Notes: generated from the sequence alone by a model not told the origin. 64,000 nt of DNA from Phycisphaerae bacterium (GCA_017999985.1 JAGNKU010000004.1:1-64000); one strand, 5' to 3'; shown: positions 27,671 through 37,828, numbered from the stretch's first letter. Program-made: numbers and translations.

Positions 27671-30600
27671 ATGAGTGCGAGAGGAGTCGCTCTTTGCGCC
27701 GCTGTGGTTGGTTTTGTCCTCACGCCATCGACTTGGGCCAGCACGGTCGCGCTGTACCACCTGGATGAGCTGACAGGGATGACAGTGAGCGATTTCGTCG
27801 GCGGTCATTCGCTGACGCAACTCCAGGACGAACCGACAGAAGGTCAACCTGCGCAGCCGGGCTTCGGAACCGCGGTGGGCGGATGGACGACCTGGGCTGG
27901 GGCCTATCGCACGACCACGTTCCCCAACCTCACGGGAAGCTGGACCATTGAGTTCTTTTTCAACTCCTTCGGAAATCCGATCTTCGACCCGAACCCGGTC
28001 GAATTTGGTGCCAGCGCGGTCGATCGCTTCCGTATCGCGCCCAACCAGGGGCATGCCTTCGAGTATCGGACAAGCAGCTTCGTGCTTACCACGGGCTACG
28101 TGGACTACGACTCCAACTGGCACCATGTCGCGCTGACGTGGGACGCCGCGACCAGCCGTTTCACATTGTTCTACGATGGCGTGCTCAAAGCGTCGCTCAT
28201 CGGCGTGGTCGCAGACACCACCTTCTTGTCCGTCGGCTGTGCGAATGACAGCCAATGGGTTTTCGCAGGGCGGGTCGACGAGGTGCGCGTCTGCGACACG
28301 GTGGTCTACACGGGCGACTTCACGCCCCCGGCCGTTCCCTTCGGAGAAACCGATCTCGGGGCCTGCTGCCACGCGGACGGTTCATGCAGCGACATCGCGG
28401 CGGCCGACTGCACGGGAATCTGGCTGGGCGCTGGCAGCGCCTGCGCGACGAATCCGTGCCTCATGACTGGAGCGTGCTGTCAAGGCGATGGCACCTGCAT
28501 TCTCACCGAAGAATGGAATTGTCCAGGCACGTGGCTGGGGGGTGGCGCGATTTGCGATTCTCTCACGTGCCTGGGGGCTTGCTGTGCCGCGGACTACACC
28601 TGCAGCTTGATGCTACAGCCGGACTGCGGCGGGCAGTGGAACGGCGCCGGGAGTAGTTGCGAGCCCAACCCCTGCCTTGAAACGCTCACGGTCGCCCTCT
28701 ATCACCTGGACGAGCCGTACGGAAGCACAGTCCTGCGGGATGTCCATGGGACTCTACCGCTCTGGCCTATCGCTGCCGGGAGTACTTGTGCTAAGCCCGG
28801 ACAGCCAGGCTTCGGCACTTCCGTCGGGGTGTGGCAGGCCTATGATCAGGCGTATTGGACCCACGCCTTTCCAAACCTCACCGGCGACTGGACCATCGAG
28901 TTTTTTGTCAACGCGCTGGCTGATGGCGGTGCATCGTTTGGCGATCCATGTCCCGTCGAGTTCGGGCCATCGTCGGAGTACCGCTTCCGTTTTGCGCCGA
29001 ACCAGGGCCACGCGTTCGAGTACCGCGGCAGCGAGTTCGTCGTCAGCACGGGGTACGTAGACTATGACGCCAATTGGCATCACGTCGCGCTGACGTACCG
29101 CGAAAGCACGACGGAGTTGTCGCTGTTCTGGGATGGGCAGCTTCGCGGGCAACAGATCGCGATTGTGCCGCAAACGGACTACCTGGCGATCGGAAATTCC
29201 GACGGATCGAACGACGTATTCGCGGGGCTGGTGGACGAACTGCGCGTCTCCCAGCTCGTGCTTTACAGTGGGGATTTCGTGCCACCGACGCAGCCGTTTG
29301 AGTTCCCTGGGTCCAGTGCTTGCTGCCTCGATGACGGTTGGTGCATGATGACTACGGAGGCCGCGTGCACAGGAACGTGGCTGGGCGCGGGAACCAGTTG
29401 CGCTACCAGTCCGTGCCCAGCGCCGACCGGTGCCTGCTGTCTGGTCGACAATACCTGCACGGTTACCACGCAATGGATGTGCGCCGGCGTGTGGCACGGT
29501 GCCGGTACTACCTGTGAAACCGTCCTGTGCCCCTTTAGCACGTTCGTGGGCGGCCTGGGGGATCTGCCGGGTGGCAACTCGATGAGCGAAGCCTGGGCCG
29601 TTTCCGAGGATGGGCTGGTGGTGGTAGGACGGAGCAGTTCCACTCCTGGGGACGCGGAGGCTTTCCGTTGGACTGCTCAATCCGGCATGTCTGGACTGGG
29701 CGCCTTGCCAGGCGGTGGGCTGCACAGTCTTGCCAAGGGCGCGTCGTACGACGGGTCCGTCGTCGTCGGTTTCAGCGCGTCGGCCAACGCATCCGGCGGC
29801 ACGACAGAAGCGTTTCGGTGGACGGCTTCGACCGGCATGGTGGGCTTGGGCGATTTGCCGGGCGGTCCGTTCGACAGCGAAGCCTGGGGCGTATCCGGCG
29901 ATGGCGCGATCGTCGTCGGCGGGGCGAACGGCCTGTACAACGGAGGTTCCTTGTCCGGGGAGCAGGCCTTCCGGTGGGCAGAGGCCGACGGCATGGTGAG
30001 CTTGGGAAACCTCTCCGGCAACCCATACTTCAGTGTCGCTCGCGCGATCTCCAACGACGGCGTCACGATTGTCGGCCAGAGTGACGAAAGCGATTCATGC
30101 CCGTACATGGCCTTTCGCTGGACAGCCCCCGAGGGGATGGTGGGCTTGGGCGATCTGCCAGGTGGCTCATGCCACAGCCTGGCACGCGGCGTGTCCGCGG
30201 ACGGCGCCGTGATCGTCGGGTCGGGCAACGCCGATGCTGGAAACGGCGCATTCGTTTGGACCGCGGCGAGCGGGATGGTCAGCATCGGTGATTTGCCCGG
30301 TGGGTACGTGTACGCCGAGGCTTGGGATGTTTCTGCCGACGGTTCAGTGGTTGTGGGGCTAGGGTCCACGGACGACGGCGAACGGGCGTTCATCTGGGAT
30401 GCGGCGCACGGGATGCGCGAATTGAGCATCGCGCTCGTCACGGAATTCGGTCTTGACCCGGTGAACTTGGAGGGCTGGACCCTGAACGAGGCCCGCGGGA
30501 TTTCCGGTGACGGCAAGACCATCGTCGGCATCGGGCACAACCAACTTGGAAGAACGGAAGCCTGGATCGTTCGCCTGCCGGCCGCACGCGGTGATCTGAA

Positions 30601-30781
30601 TTGTGACGGGCGAGTGAGCTTCGGCGACATCAATCCGTTTGTGCTCTTCCTGTCCAGCTACGACGCCTGGTTGAACGCCTACCCAGGCTGCAACCCGGTC
30701 AACGGCGATATCAACGGCGACGGCGTCTATCCCAGCTTCGGCGACATTAATCCGTTTGTCGCGCTGCTCGCGGGCGGGTAA
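27671..30781 (+). CDS. Secreted LamG/HAF-repeat protein with dockerin-like tail
   Basis: 1,036 residues, ATG 27671 with GGAG upstream. Signal peptide to about 23. Two LamG-like concanavalin A domains (near 25-215 and 335-530), each starting VALYHLDE and ending with a DEVRVC or DELRVS strand. After each come short cysteine-rich units of about 35 residues (GACCxxDGxC, CxGxWLGAGxxC), five in all. Then six HAF-type repeats from about 625 to 955 (GLGDLPGG, VSxDGxVVVG, AFRWT). The last 63 residues are a dockerin-like pair, GDLNCDGRVSFGDINPFV and GDINGDGVYPSFGDINPFV, ending LLAGG. Probably a carbohydrate-binding surface protein; no catalytic residues seen. Confidence 0.85.
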   Translation: MSARGVALCAAVVGFVLTPSTWASTVALYHLDELTGMTVSDFVGGHSLTQLQDEPTEGQPAQPGFGTAVGGWTTWAGAYRTTTFPNLTGSWTIEFFFNSFGNPIFDPNPVEFGASAVDRFRIAPNQGHAFEYRTSSFVLTTGYVDYDSNWHHVALTWDAATSRFTLFYDGVLKASLIGVVADTTFLSVGCANDSQWVFAGRVDEVRVCDTVVYTGDFTPPAVPFGETDLGACCHADGSCSDIAAADCTGIWLGAGSACATNPCLMTGACCQGDGTCILTEEWNCPGTWLGGGAICDSLTCLGACCAADYTCSLMLQPDCGGQWNGAGSSCEPNPCLETLTVALYHLDEPYGSTVLRDVHGTLPLWPIAAGSTCAKPGQPGFGTSVGVWQAYDQAYWTHAFPNLTGDWTIEFFVNALADGGASFGDPCPVEFGPSSEYRFRFAPNQGHAFEYRGSEFVVSTGYVDYDANWHHVALTYRESTTELSLFWDGQLRGQQIAIVPQTDYLAIGNSDGSNDVFAGLVDELRVSQLVLYSGDFVPPTQPFEFPGSSACCLDDGWCMMTTEAACTGTWLGAGTSCATSPCPAPTGACCLVDNTCTVTTQWMCAGVWHGAGTTCETVLCPFSTFVGGLGDLPGGNSMSEAWAVSEDGLVVVGRSSSTPGDAEAFRWTAQSGMSGLGALPGGGLHSLAKGASYDGSVVVGFSASANASGGTTEAFRWTASTGMVGLGDLPGGPFDSEAWGVSGDGAIVVGGANGLYNGGSLSGEQAFRWAEADGMVSLGNLSGNPYFSVARAISNDGVTIVGQSDESDSCPYMAFRWTAPEGMVGLGDLPGGSCHSLARGVSADGAVIVGSGNADAGNGAFVWTAASGMVSIGDLPGGYVYAEAWDVSADGSVVVGLGSTDDGERAFIWDAAHGMRELSIALVTEFGLDPVNLEGWTLNEARGISGDGKTIVGIGHNQLGRTEAWIVRLPAARGDLNCDGRVSFGDINPFVLFLSSYDAWLNAYPGCNPVNGDINGDGVYPSFGDINPFVALLAGG

Positions 30782-30871
30782 TGGCGTGGCACGTTCGGCG
30801 GGCTGCCGACGGTGGCGCCGCTCACAGACTTCAGGGGCTCATCGTGAAGCCGCAGTACGACCAGGATCACC

Positions 30872-32266
30872 ATGAAACGAGCGCGTCAATTACGTCGGCC
30901 ATCCTCGCACCGGACCAGGCGACTTCTTCTACTAGCTGCCGGGATCGGAGGGGTTGCCCTCGCCGTACACATGGGGTGCCTCGAGTCACACCCGCGACCG
31001 CGCGCCCGCGTCGAAGCGCAGGCGAACCCGCGGGCCGTGGATGTCGAGTCGATCCGCATTTGCTACGACCCACATCGCTACTGCAGCCACCCGCGCGAGG
31101 TGCTCTTTCAGTACTTCGGCGACGGCGAAATGATTCTCGGGCATTACCACGCTCCCTGCGCGTACGAGGATCCCGCCGAACTGGATCACTATGCCGTTCA
31201 GGACCGGTGCGTCGTTCTGATGCAGCGCAGTCATGACGGCGGACGCACGTGGCCTCAAGAAGACCAGACTGTCTTGTTTGATCAACGCCTGTCGCCGGAA
31301 CGCAAGCAGGCGTTCCTGTTCCCGGCGCGCGCCCGGCGGCAGACGTTGAACATGTTCCAGCCGAATGCTGTCTTCTTTTTCGGTCGCACCTTCTATCCGC
31401 CGGAGCATGTCCAGACGCCAGTCTGTTTTGCGCTGCGTTCTGCCGACCGCGGCCGCAACTGGGAGGACGTGCCCACGATCATTACCTCTCCAAGCGGTCC
31501 CGGAGTTTGGGTGCATCGCCACGCGCCGCCGGTCATCCGCATGCCAGATGGCAAGAGGCTGCTGGCGGTCTTTCAGGCCGGAGACCCCGACCACCCGACG
31601 CTGGCGGGGGCCGAGCCCGCGATCTTCTCCAGCGTGGACAACGGCGAGTCCTGGCACTATATGAGCCGACCGATCATCGAGCGGTCCGGTGCCGGACGCT
31701 TCACATACGCCGCCCTGTTGCTGTTGCCGGGTGGTGCGCTCCATTGCTACACGCTCCACATCGACCCCGACGCTGAAGCAGTTAGCGGGCTCTGCAACGC
31801 CATCTGCCTGTCGACATCCTCAGACGACGGCGCTACATGGGCGCCACCGGTCGCCATCACGGACGGCCGTGCACTGTGCTGGGGTCGGCCGCGTACCGGG
31901 CCCTACGAGCTGGTGGCCGGCCAGCCACCAACACTCGCCGGCCGTTTCTATCGCTCCCCCTGGCCGATCCGGCTGCACGACGGGCGCATCCTCGTGATTT
32001 TTGCCCGGCGAAGAGTACCCTATGGGATTGGCGGCATCGTCAGCGCCGACGAGGGCCGCACGTGGAGCGCGGAGTTTGTGATCCAGGCCGACAGCGCCGG
32101 GCCTGACATGGGCTATCCGGTTGGTTGCGAACTCGAGGACGGGCAGATCTTCGTGGCCTACTACGCGCAGGCCGATGACGGTAACCGCCTGGGTGGAACG
32201 CGCTACATCGCTGGTGCTCGGTTCCGCATCGAGACGGTATCGGACGCAGGCGCCGTACCGCGCTGA
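30872..32266 (+). CDS. Sialidase-like BNR/Asp-box protein
   Basis: 464 residues. N-terminal basic stretch and hydrophobic segment (RRLLLLAAGIGGVALAVHMG) followed by Cys, which could be a signal anchor or a lipoprotein signal. Five Asp-boxes (S-x-D-x-G-x-T/S-W): SHDGGRTW, SADRGRNW, SVDNGESW, SSDDGATW and SADEGRTW, evenly spaced as in a six-bladed sialidase-type propeller. The family includes exo-alpha-sialidases and related lyases; the arginine triad cannot be assigned by eye. Starts 91 bases after the LamG/HAF gene on the same strand. A degraded AAA ATPase fragment follows it. Confidence 0.75.
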   Translation: MKRARQLRRPSSHRTRRLLLLAAGIGGVALAVHMGCLESHPRPRARVEAQANPRAVDVESIRICYDPHRYCSHPREVLFQYFGDGEMILGHYHAPCAYEDPAELDHYAVQDRCVVLMQRSHDGGRTWPQEDQTVLFDQRLSPERKQAFLFPARARRQTLNMFQPNAVFFFGRTFYPPEHVQTPVCFALRSADRGRNWEDVPTIITSPSGPGVWVHRHAPPVIRMPDGKRLLAVFQAGDPDHPTLAGAEPAIFSSVDNGESWHYMSRPIIERSGAGRFTYAALLLLPGGALHCYTLHIDPDAEAVSGLCNAICLSTSSDDGATWAPPVAITDGRALCWGRPRTGPYELVAGQPPTLAGRFYRSPWPIRLHDGRILVIFARRRVPYGIGGIVSADEGRTWSAEFVIQADSAGPDMGYPVGCELEDGQIFVAYYAQADDGNRLGGTRYIAGARFRIETVSDAGAVPR

Positions 32267-32329
32267 CCCGCGCAGGTTCCGGGTGTCACCGGACAGGTTA
32301 ATTGCGCCACGTGACACATTGGCTTCAGG

Positions 32330-32718
32330 CAGGACGCCCCACCCCAGTTGTTTGTACACGGTGCGCGGCAGCTCGATGCGCTCGATCCCCGCCCGAAGTT
32401 CGACCACGAAGCCGTCCGGATCGTCGAGGTGGCGTCGCAACCAGTGCTCGGCCGTCGTCGCCTCGGCGATCTCCGCCAGGCTGAATCCCTCCAGGTCCAG
32501 GAATACCACCGGTCCGGCGAGCGACTCGCTGGCTGACTTGAGCACCGACCCTTGCGGTGAGCCAGTCAGCACGTACTGGCCGGGGGTTCGCTTGCGGTCC
32601 ACGCGCCGCTTGATCGCCGCCACGAGCTCGGGCGCGAACTGAATCTCATCGAGCACGACTGGCGGAGGGTGGTTACCTGACGTTCGATCATCTTGATGTC
32701 ACCGCCAGGAGTCCAGGC
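32330..32718 (-). pseudogene. Relic of AAA ATPase (DUF4143 type), internally inverted
   Basis: The minus strand at 32656-32350 encodes VLDEIQFAPELVAAIKRRVD, GQYVLTGSPQGSVLK and LAGPVVFLDLEGFSLAEI, the Walker B part of archaeal-type AAA ATPases of COG1373. The Walker A part is missing. At 32671-32718 the plus strand reads GYLTFDHLDVTA, which is the segment normally just before VLDEIQ in this family but in the opposite orientation. So a small inversion has broken the gene near 32665. Confidence 0.6.
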
Positions 32719-32799
32719 GTTAATGACAATCCATCAGCGGGTGGCATACCATTACAGAAACCGCTGGTAGCCCAGGGTCACCGAGGGTCCCGTCCGAAT

Positions 32800-34182
32800 C
32801 TACCGTGGTGGTTGCCCAGCAGCACAACGAACACGGTCCGCGCCCGTGCCGAGCCCCTGCTTTCGGCCGACACAGTACAGTCGTTGGCTCGTTCGGATGA
32901 ATAATTGGCCCTGGGCAACGGCGACTGTGGAGCGGACCATGTCCTCCTCATCCTCCCCCATCGGAATCGTCCGGAGGACCACGCCATTCTCGGCGTTCAC
33001 CACCGACACCGCGCCGCTGGAGTTGATCAAGTAGACCCGCCCATCCGCACCGGTTGGGGAGGCCTCGTACTTGGCGCGCCCCGGTGCTTTGATCGACCAC
33101 TTGACCTTGCCGGTGGCCGGTTCGACGCGCGAGAGGGTCTTGCGCAGATCGCTGAGCACGAAGAAATCGCCCTGATAGAACAAGGGCGTGGGCACGTCCA
33201 CCGACATCGCCTCCTCGGCTTTCCAAACCACTTCCGCATCGGCAGTGCCCGTCGCCCCTCTTGCCCTGACGGCATGAACAGCAGCCCTCGGCGGGCAACC
33301 CAGAATGACCCCAGTCCCGGCCACGGGCGACGCGACCTGACGCCAAATAGTGCTGCGGTCGGGATTCCAGGAGGCGGAGCGCCAAAGCTCTTTGCCGGTG
33401 GCGGGATCATGGCCCGTGAGGCAATCGCCGCCGACCAACAACAACTCCGCCCGATCACCCACCGTAAACGGCAGGGGAGATGCGTACGACTCGCGCGATT
33501 CGGCTACGGCGTCGGTCGGACGGATGTGCCGCCAGAGTTCCTTACCTGTGTCGGGATTCATGGCCAACAGGTACGAATCGTTCGGACCATCCGCCCGTCC
33601 CCGGCCATTCACTGGGACGTCGCGCTGTAGAACCTGCAGATAAAGGACGTTCCCGAACAGAAGGGGCGTGCTTGAGAAGGCCCAGAGGAACGCAAACTGG
33701 CCGTAGTCGGTTTCGATATTGCGGGACCAGAGCTTGACGCCCTGGAAGTCGAAGGCGACCAACTCGCCATTCCCGTAGAAGAAGATGACCCGCTTGCCAT
33801 CGGTGGAAGGGGATGGATTGGCCAAGGTGGTTCGCTCGTCGCGCCGAATTCCGCTGGCTATTTGACGTTGCCACAGCACGGAACCGGTTTTGCGATCCAC
33901 GGCCACCGCCAGGAGCGCCTGGTTCTTCAAGTCGGTGGAGGAGACGAATACGTAGTTGTCCCAGATCACCGGTGTCGCGCCGCTGGGCCCGGGCAACGGC
34001 ACACTCCAAGCGACATTCTCCGTTTTTGACCATTCGGCAGGCAAGCCGGTCTCAGCGCTGGACCCATTGTAGGCTGGGCCACGCCAATGCGGCCAATTCT
34101 CGGCCCAGGCCTTCACCGAGGCGAGCGGGAAGCACGCCGCGACCACCAACAGCCAGCGCAAACCGTGTCTCTTCGGTTCCAT
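32800..34182 (-). CDS. Secreted PQQ-type beta-propeller protein
   Basis: 460 residues from ATG 34182; the open frame to 34614 is ignored because the signal peptide (RWLLVVAACFPLASVKAWA) starts here. The mature start ENWPHWRGPAYNGSS is the hallmark of the planctomycete outer membrane protein assembly BamB/PQQ-like repeat family. Propeller repeats: DRKTGSVLWQRQ, NPDTGKELWRHI, DPATGKELWRSA, EPATGKVKWSIK, NAENGVVLRTI. Such proteins are usually structural propellers, not PQQ enzymes. The C-terminal tail of about 20 residues is low-complexity. Confidence 0.85.
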   Translation of the reverse strand: MEPKRHGLRWLLVVAACFPLASVKAWAENWPHWRGPAYNGSSAETGLPAEWSKTENVAWSVPLPGPSGATPVIWDNYVFVSSTDLKNQALLAVAVDRKTGSVLWQRQIASGIRRDERTTLANPSPSTDGKRVIFFYGNGELVAFDFQGVKLWSRNIETDYGQFAFLWAFSSTPLLFGNVLYLQVLQRDVPVNGRGRADGPNDSYLLAMNPDTGKELWRHIRPTDAVAESRESYASPLPFTVGDRAELLLVGGDCLTGHDPATGKELWRSASWNPDRSTIWRQVASPVAGTGVILGCPPRAAVHAVRARGATGTADAEVVWKAEEAMSVDVPTPLFYQGDFFVLSDLRKTLSRVEPATGKVKWSIKAPGRAKYEASPTGADGRVYLINSSGAVSVVNAENGVVLRTIPMGEDEEDMVRSTVAVAQGQLFIRTSQRLYCVGRKQGLGTGADRVRCAAGQPPR

Positions 34183-34381
34183 CAGCCGACATTTTCCATA
34201 TGACCTGGACCTTTTCAACCTCCGCCTTGTGAGGTCGATGTACTCAATCGCGTGGTCGGTACGGCAGCACGTTTCGGCGATCTCGATGCAGGCCACGGTC
34301 CGCCACAACTGAGGTGAGCAGCGAATCCACTGCCGCGACTGGCGCGGGCGCTTGAGCTCGATTCCCGCGGGCCGGACGGAG

Positions 34382-35299
34382 CTAGTCGGCTGCGTCCGCC
34401 CGCGGCTCGGCAGGTGGGAGGAGTGTAGGACTGGGACGAGGCGCCCCCCTTCGTGCCTCCAGATGCGGGTGATACAGACCGGTCCCCAGGAAGCTCTCGG
34501 AAGCCACGAGGCCATCATAGAACCGCGCGCGCCGAGCCGCCACCGCTCGTGACGCGGACTTGGCAGCACGGGTGGATTCCATGCGCGCGAAGTCCGCCAG
34601 CCCGCGTAGCACATGACGCGTGCGGATCTGCAGTTTGCGTGCCGTGCGCAGGCACGCCCTGACCAGCTTCACCATGCCTGGGCCGGTCTGCGAACCACGC
34701 AACGCGAGCTTTTCAACGACCGCGAGCGCGTTCTCGAATACGCCCATGAGACGATTGAGCACGACAAGTTCCTTGGCCAGGGCCCTGCCCGTTTCGCGCG
34801 AACTACGCGCGGATACGCTTGGGATCGGCTTGCGCAGCAGTACGTCGGCCTTGCCCGTGGCGGCCTTCGCGCGCTGCAGAATGACCAACAGACGCAGCCC
34901 CGTGGGGACGTAGTTATACGTCACCCAACCGGAGCCCGTACAGAAGTCACACGCTGCCACGCCGACGCCGACACAGCGTTCGCAGACCTTCTGATCACGG
35001 TGATAGCCGCGACCGTCGCAGGCGTCACAACGATCGAGCCCGCTCTTGCAGTAGAAGCACTCCTTTAGCGCAAACGCCTTCGCGAGCCGCAGTGTCTCGG
35101 TCCGCCCAACGACCTTCATGAGCCAGCGCGCCAAGTCTGGGCGATCCGGGAGCAGCTCGTGCGCCACGCCGTCCATGAACAGCCGCACAGCCTCGTTCGA
35201 GCGTCCACGCTTGAGGCACGCCTTGAGACGCCGGGCGAATTTCTGCACGGGGTCCTGCCTGGTCGGTCGTGGTGCGTTGTCTGACTGCTCCGCCGACAT
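34382..35299 (-). CDS. Cytosolic protein with four CxxC zinc-finger motifs (DnaJ-like Cys-rich domain)
   Basis: 305 residues, no signal peptide or membrane helix. Cysteine pairs at 81/84 (CFYC), 91/94 (CDACDGRGY), 106/109 (CERCVGVG) and 117/120 (CDFCTGSGW) follow the CxxCxGxG pattern of the DnaJ cysteine-rich domain, which binds two zinc ions. There is no J-domain. The rest is helical and basic, with a long C-terminal stretch rich in Ala, Arg and Pro. I do not recognise the family. It lies 200 bases upstream of the PQQ-propeller gene on the same strand. Confidence 0.7.
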   Translation of the reverse strand: MSAEQSDNAPRPTRQDPVQKFARRLKACLKRGRSNEAVRLFMDGVAHELLPDRPDLARWLMKVVGRTETLRLAKAFALKECFYCKSGLDRCDACDGRGYHRDQKVCERCVGVGVAACDFCTGSGWVTYNYVPTGLRLLVILQRAKAATGKADVLLRKPIPSVSARSSRETGRALAKELVVLNRLMGVFENALAVVEKLALRGSQTGPGMVKLVRACLRTARKLQIRTRHVLRGLADFARMESTRAAKSASRAVAARRARFYDGLVASESFLGTGLYHPHLEARRGAPRPSPTLLPPAEPRADAAD

Positions 35300-35443
35300 G
35301 CCATGTTCCTCGCCCGCGGCTTGTCCACGATTCTACGAGCCGGCGCCGCGGCGCGGAAGGCCTCGCGCGAACGCTACACAGCCGGGGACCGGTCCGTAAC
35401 CCAGGCGGGGACGATCGCGAACTCAGGGGAAGCGAGATACCGA

Positions 35444-37543
35444 TCAGGTCGCGCTCCGCACGTCCAGATCGGCCCGGAGTTCGCTCTCCTCGTGTCGGTG
35501 ATAGACTGTGCGGTGCGGAAACGGGATTTCGATGCCCAGTTCATCGAAGCGCTTCTTGATCCGCCGCAGCAGCTCGCGTTTCACCGTCCACTGCATCATC
35601 GGCCTGGTCTTGATGAAGAACTTGATGAAAACGGCCGAGTCACCAAGTTGGTCCACGCCCAGCATCTCGGGACTCTCGAGGATCAGTCCCCGGAAGTTCG
35701 GGTCGCGTCGCAGCTCCTTGGCCAGTTCAACCAACTCCTGCATCACGCGGTCCACGTCCTCCTTATAGGCCACGCCGATCTCGAACAAGGCCCGGGACCA
35801 GCCGTGTGTCAGATTGCTGACGGTGGTGATGTGGCCATTGGGGATGAAATGCACGACGCCTTCGAGGTCACGCAGCACGGTCATCCGGAGTGTGACGCGC
35901 TCGACCAGGCCAGCCGTGTCGGCGATCTTCACGACGTCGTTCACGCCGTACTGACTCTCCAGCAGGATCATGAACCCGGTGAAGTAGTCGCGGATCAGGT
36001 TCTGGGCACCGAAGGCAACCGCCAGACCCGCGACGGCCGCGCCGCCCAGGAGGGGCACGATGTTCACGCCGAGTTCCGCGATAATCATGAGAATCCCAGC
36101 GGGGATGATGGCCACGCGCACTGCGTTGTGGAACACGTCGAGCAGGGTCTTCGCGCGGTTCTCGCGTTCCTCCTTCGTGCCCTGCTCGCCCCGTCGCGCG
36201 ACGAGTGCCACGACACGCTTCTCGACCAGCCGCGCCACCCAGAGGATTGCGATCATGCCGGCGATGATCCCCAGTACTCGCGGGCCGTGAACCATGCACC
36301 AGCGCAGGAGATTCTGCGGCGACAGCGGGTTTTCGAGTGCTTCGACCTTCTTGCGCGCCGACTCGGCCTCGCTCTGTTTTTGTTCGGCCGCCTGCAGCGC
36401 GGCGATCTGGTCGCCCTGAAGCGTGCTAAGTTCGGACTGTAGCTGGCCGATGCGATCCGTGCGCTCGCGGATTTCCGCGCGCGCTGCGCTCAGCCGCTGC
36501 CGGGATTCAGCCACATTCTGCCGCAGTTCGCCGAGCTCGGCCTGTGGTACGCCCTCCTCCCATTTGCGCTGCAGCTCTTCGTAAAGCGCACGCTCGGTCT
36601 CTTGCGCATTGTCGGCCTGCCGGCGCGCGGTTTCGAGCAACTTGTGCTCCAGCTCGATATTCTTGTGCAGCGCGCCGACGCGTTCGGTGATCGACTGGGC
36701 GTCCTGCTCGGCCTCCTGGGCCTCAGCCTCCTTCTGGGTCGCCTGTTCCCGGGCCCTGCGGAGCTCCTTGCTGACCGGGGCGGCGGACTGCGCGGCCGGC
36801 GGGTTTGGCCCGGCGTCGGCAGCCGAAGGGCCAGCGGGCGTCTCAGGACTCGCTGTCGGGGCCGTGCTCACCCCCGCCGGTCCGGGCGGCGTTTCTGTCA
36901 CCGGTTGGGCGCGCTTCCGGTCCTCGGCAAGAGGACCGGCTGGCGGCGTGATCGGCGCTGAAGGCGTACTCTCGGCTGCGGCGGGTGGAGCGACCGTTGG
37001 TTGTGTCGACGCCGACGGCTCGGTTTCGCCCTTCAGTTTCTTGAGCGCGTCCACGTCCTTCTGGATCTTCTGCTCCAGCACCGCGAACTGCTGTTGAAGC
37101 GTCTTGCGCTCCTTGATCGCCAGATCGAAACGGTCCTTGGCCAGTCGCCATTTCGCCTCGAGAGCCGTCGCATCCGTTTCACGCGCGGTTACGGGCTCCT
37201 CAGCCCCGTCGGCGCGGAGGTCCTGCGACTTCCTCTCCTGTTCGAGCTCGCGGTCCAGGGAGGTGAATTCCGTTTCGGCCTGCGCGTATTCTCCTTCGGG
37301 GTCGTCCAACCTGGCACGCAAACCGTCCAACTGCGCGCGCGACTCGTCGACGGTGCGCTGCAGGCGGGCGATCCTCTCGGCATCGCTGAGTGGCTGCGCG
37401 CGCGCTTCGACGGATTCCTGTGCCACACCCGTCCCGGCCGGCTGCGTTGTGGCCACCGGCGAGCTGGCCGGCTCTTGTGCGCGCCCCGCCGCAGCGTGGA
37501 GCAACAGAGGCAGCAGAGACAGCGACATGATTCGGTGGGTCAT
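35444..37543 (-). CDS. MscS-family mechanosensitive channel with long periplasmic coiled coil
   Basis: 699 residues from ATG 37543 (GAGGG upstream). Signal peptide MTHRIMSLSLLPLLLHAAAG, then roughly 370 residues of charged coiled coil broken by a Pro/Ala/Thr-rich linker near 200-265. Membrane helices near 415-440, 465-485 and 500-520; the last, LLGGAAVAGLAVAFGAQNLI, is the pore-lining TM3 of MscS. The beta domain YGVNDVVKIADTAGLVERVT and VHFIPNGHI follow, then the alpha/beta C-terminus. It opens under membrane tension and releases solutes on osmotic downshock. The long exported N-terminus resembles MscK/MscM-type channels and may contact peptidoglycan. Confidence 0.88.
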   Translation of the reverse strand: MTHRIMSLSLLPLLLHAAAGRAQEPASSPVATTQPAGTGVAQESVEARAQPLSDAERIARLQRTVDESRAQLDGLRARLDDPEGEYAQAETEFTSLDRELEQERKSQDLRADGAEEPVTARETDATALEAKWRLAKDRFDLAIKERKTLQQQFAVLEQKIQKDVDALKKLKGETEPSASTQPTVAPPAAAESTPSAPITPPAGPLAEDRKRAQPVTETPPGPAGVSTAPTASPETPAGPSAADAGPNPPAAQSAAPVSKELRRAREQATQKEAEAQEAEQDAQSITERVGALHKNIELEHKLLETARRQADNAQETERALYEELQRKWEEGVPQAELGELRQNVAESRQRLSAARAEIRERTDRIGQLQSELSTLQGDQIAALQAAEQKQSEAESARKKVEALENPLSPQNLLRWCMVHGPRVLGIIAGMIAILWVARLVEKRVVALVARRGEQGTKEERENRAKTLLDVFHNAVRVAIIPAGILMIIAELGVNIVPLLGGAAVAGLAVAFGAQNLIRDYFTGFMILLESQYGVNDVVKIADTAGLVERVTLRMTVLRDLEGVVHFIPNGHITTVSNLTHGWSRALFEIGVAYKEDVDRVMQELVELAKELRRDPNFRGLILESPEMLGVDQLGDSAVFIKFFIKTRPMMQWTVKRELLRRIKKRFDELGIEIPFPHRTVYHRHEESELRADLDVRSAT

Positions 37544-37828
37544 CCGTTCAGCCCTCACAAGATCGCAGCGACTCAGAGGCCACGTGCTCCAGGCTGGCCG
37601 GCGTGCACAGCGCGCGTTCAGCCGGCGGTGGCGCACCATTGGGCATGAACGCCGGCTCACGAGCCCGTGCGGCGCGAACCACCCGCTTGCCGCCCCCGCC
37701 GCGTGTTGGACACTTGTGCTGTGATACCGTGCTCAACTCCTTGAGTTTCAGTAGGTCCTGCGGACGCAACGCGCGGTGCTGGACGGCTGTGCCGACGGCC
37801 GCACTTGTCCAGTCCCTTCGGATGTCGC

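Noticed and set aside
30781-30871. Possible terminator between the LamG/HAF gene and the sialidase-like gene
   Set aside because: Only short, weak complementary stretches; no stable hairpin.
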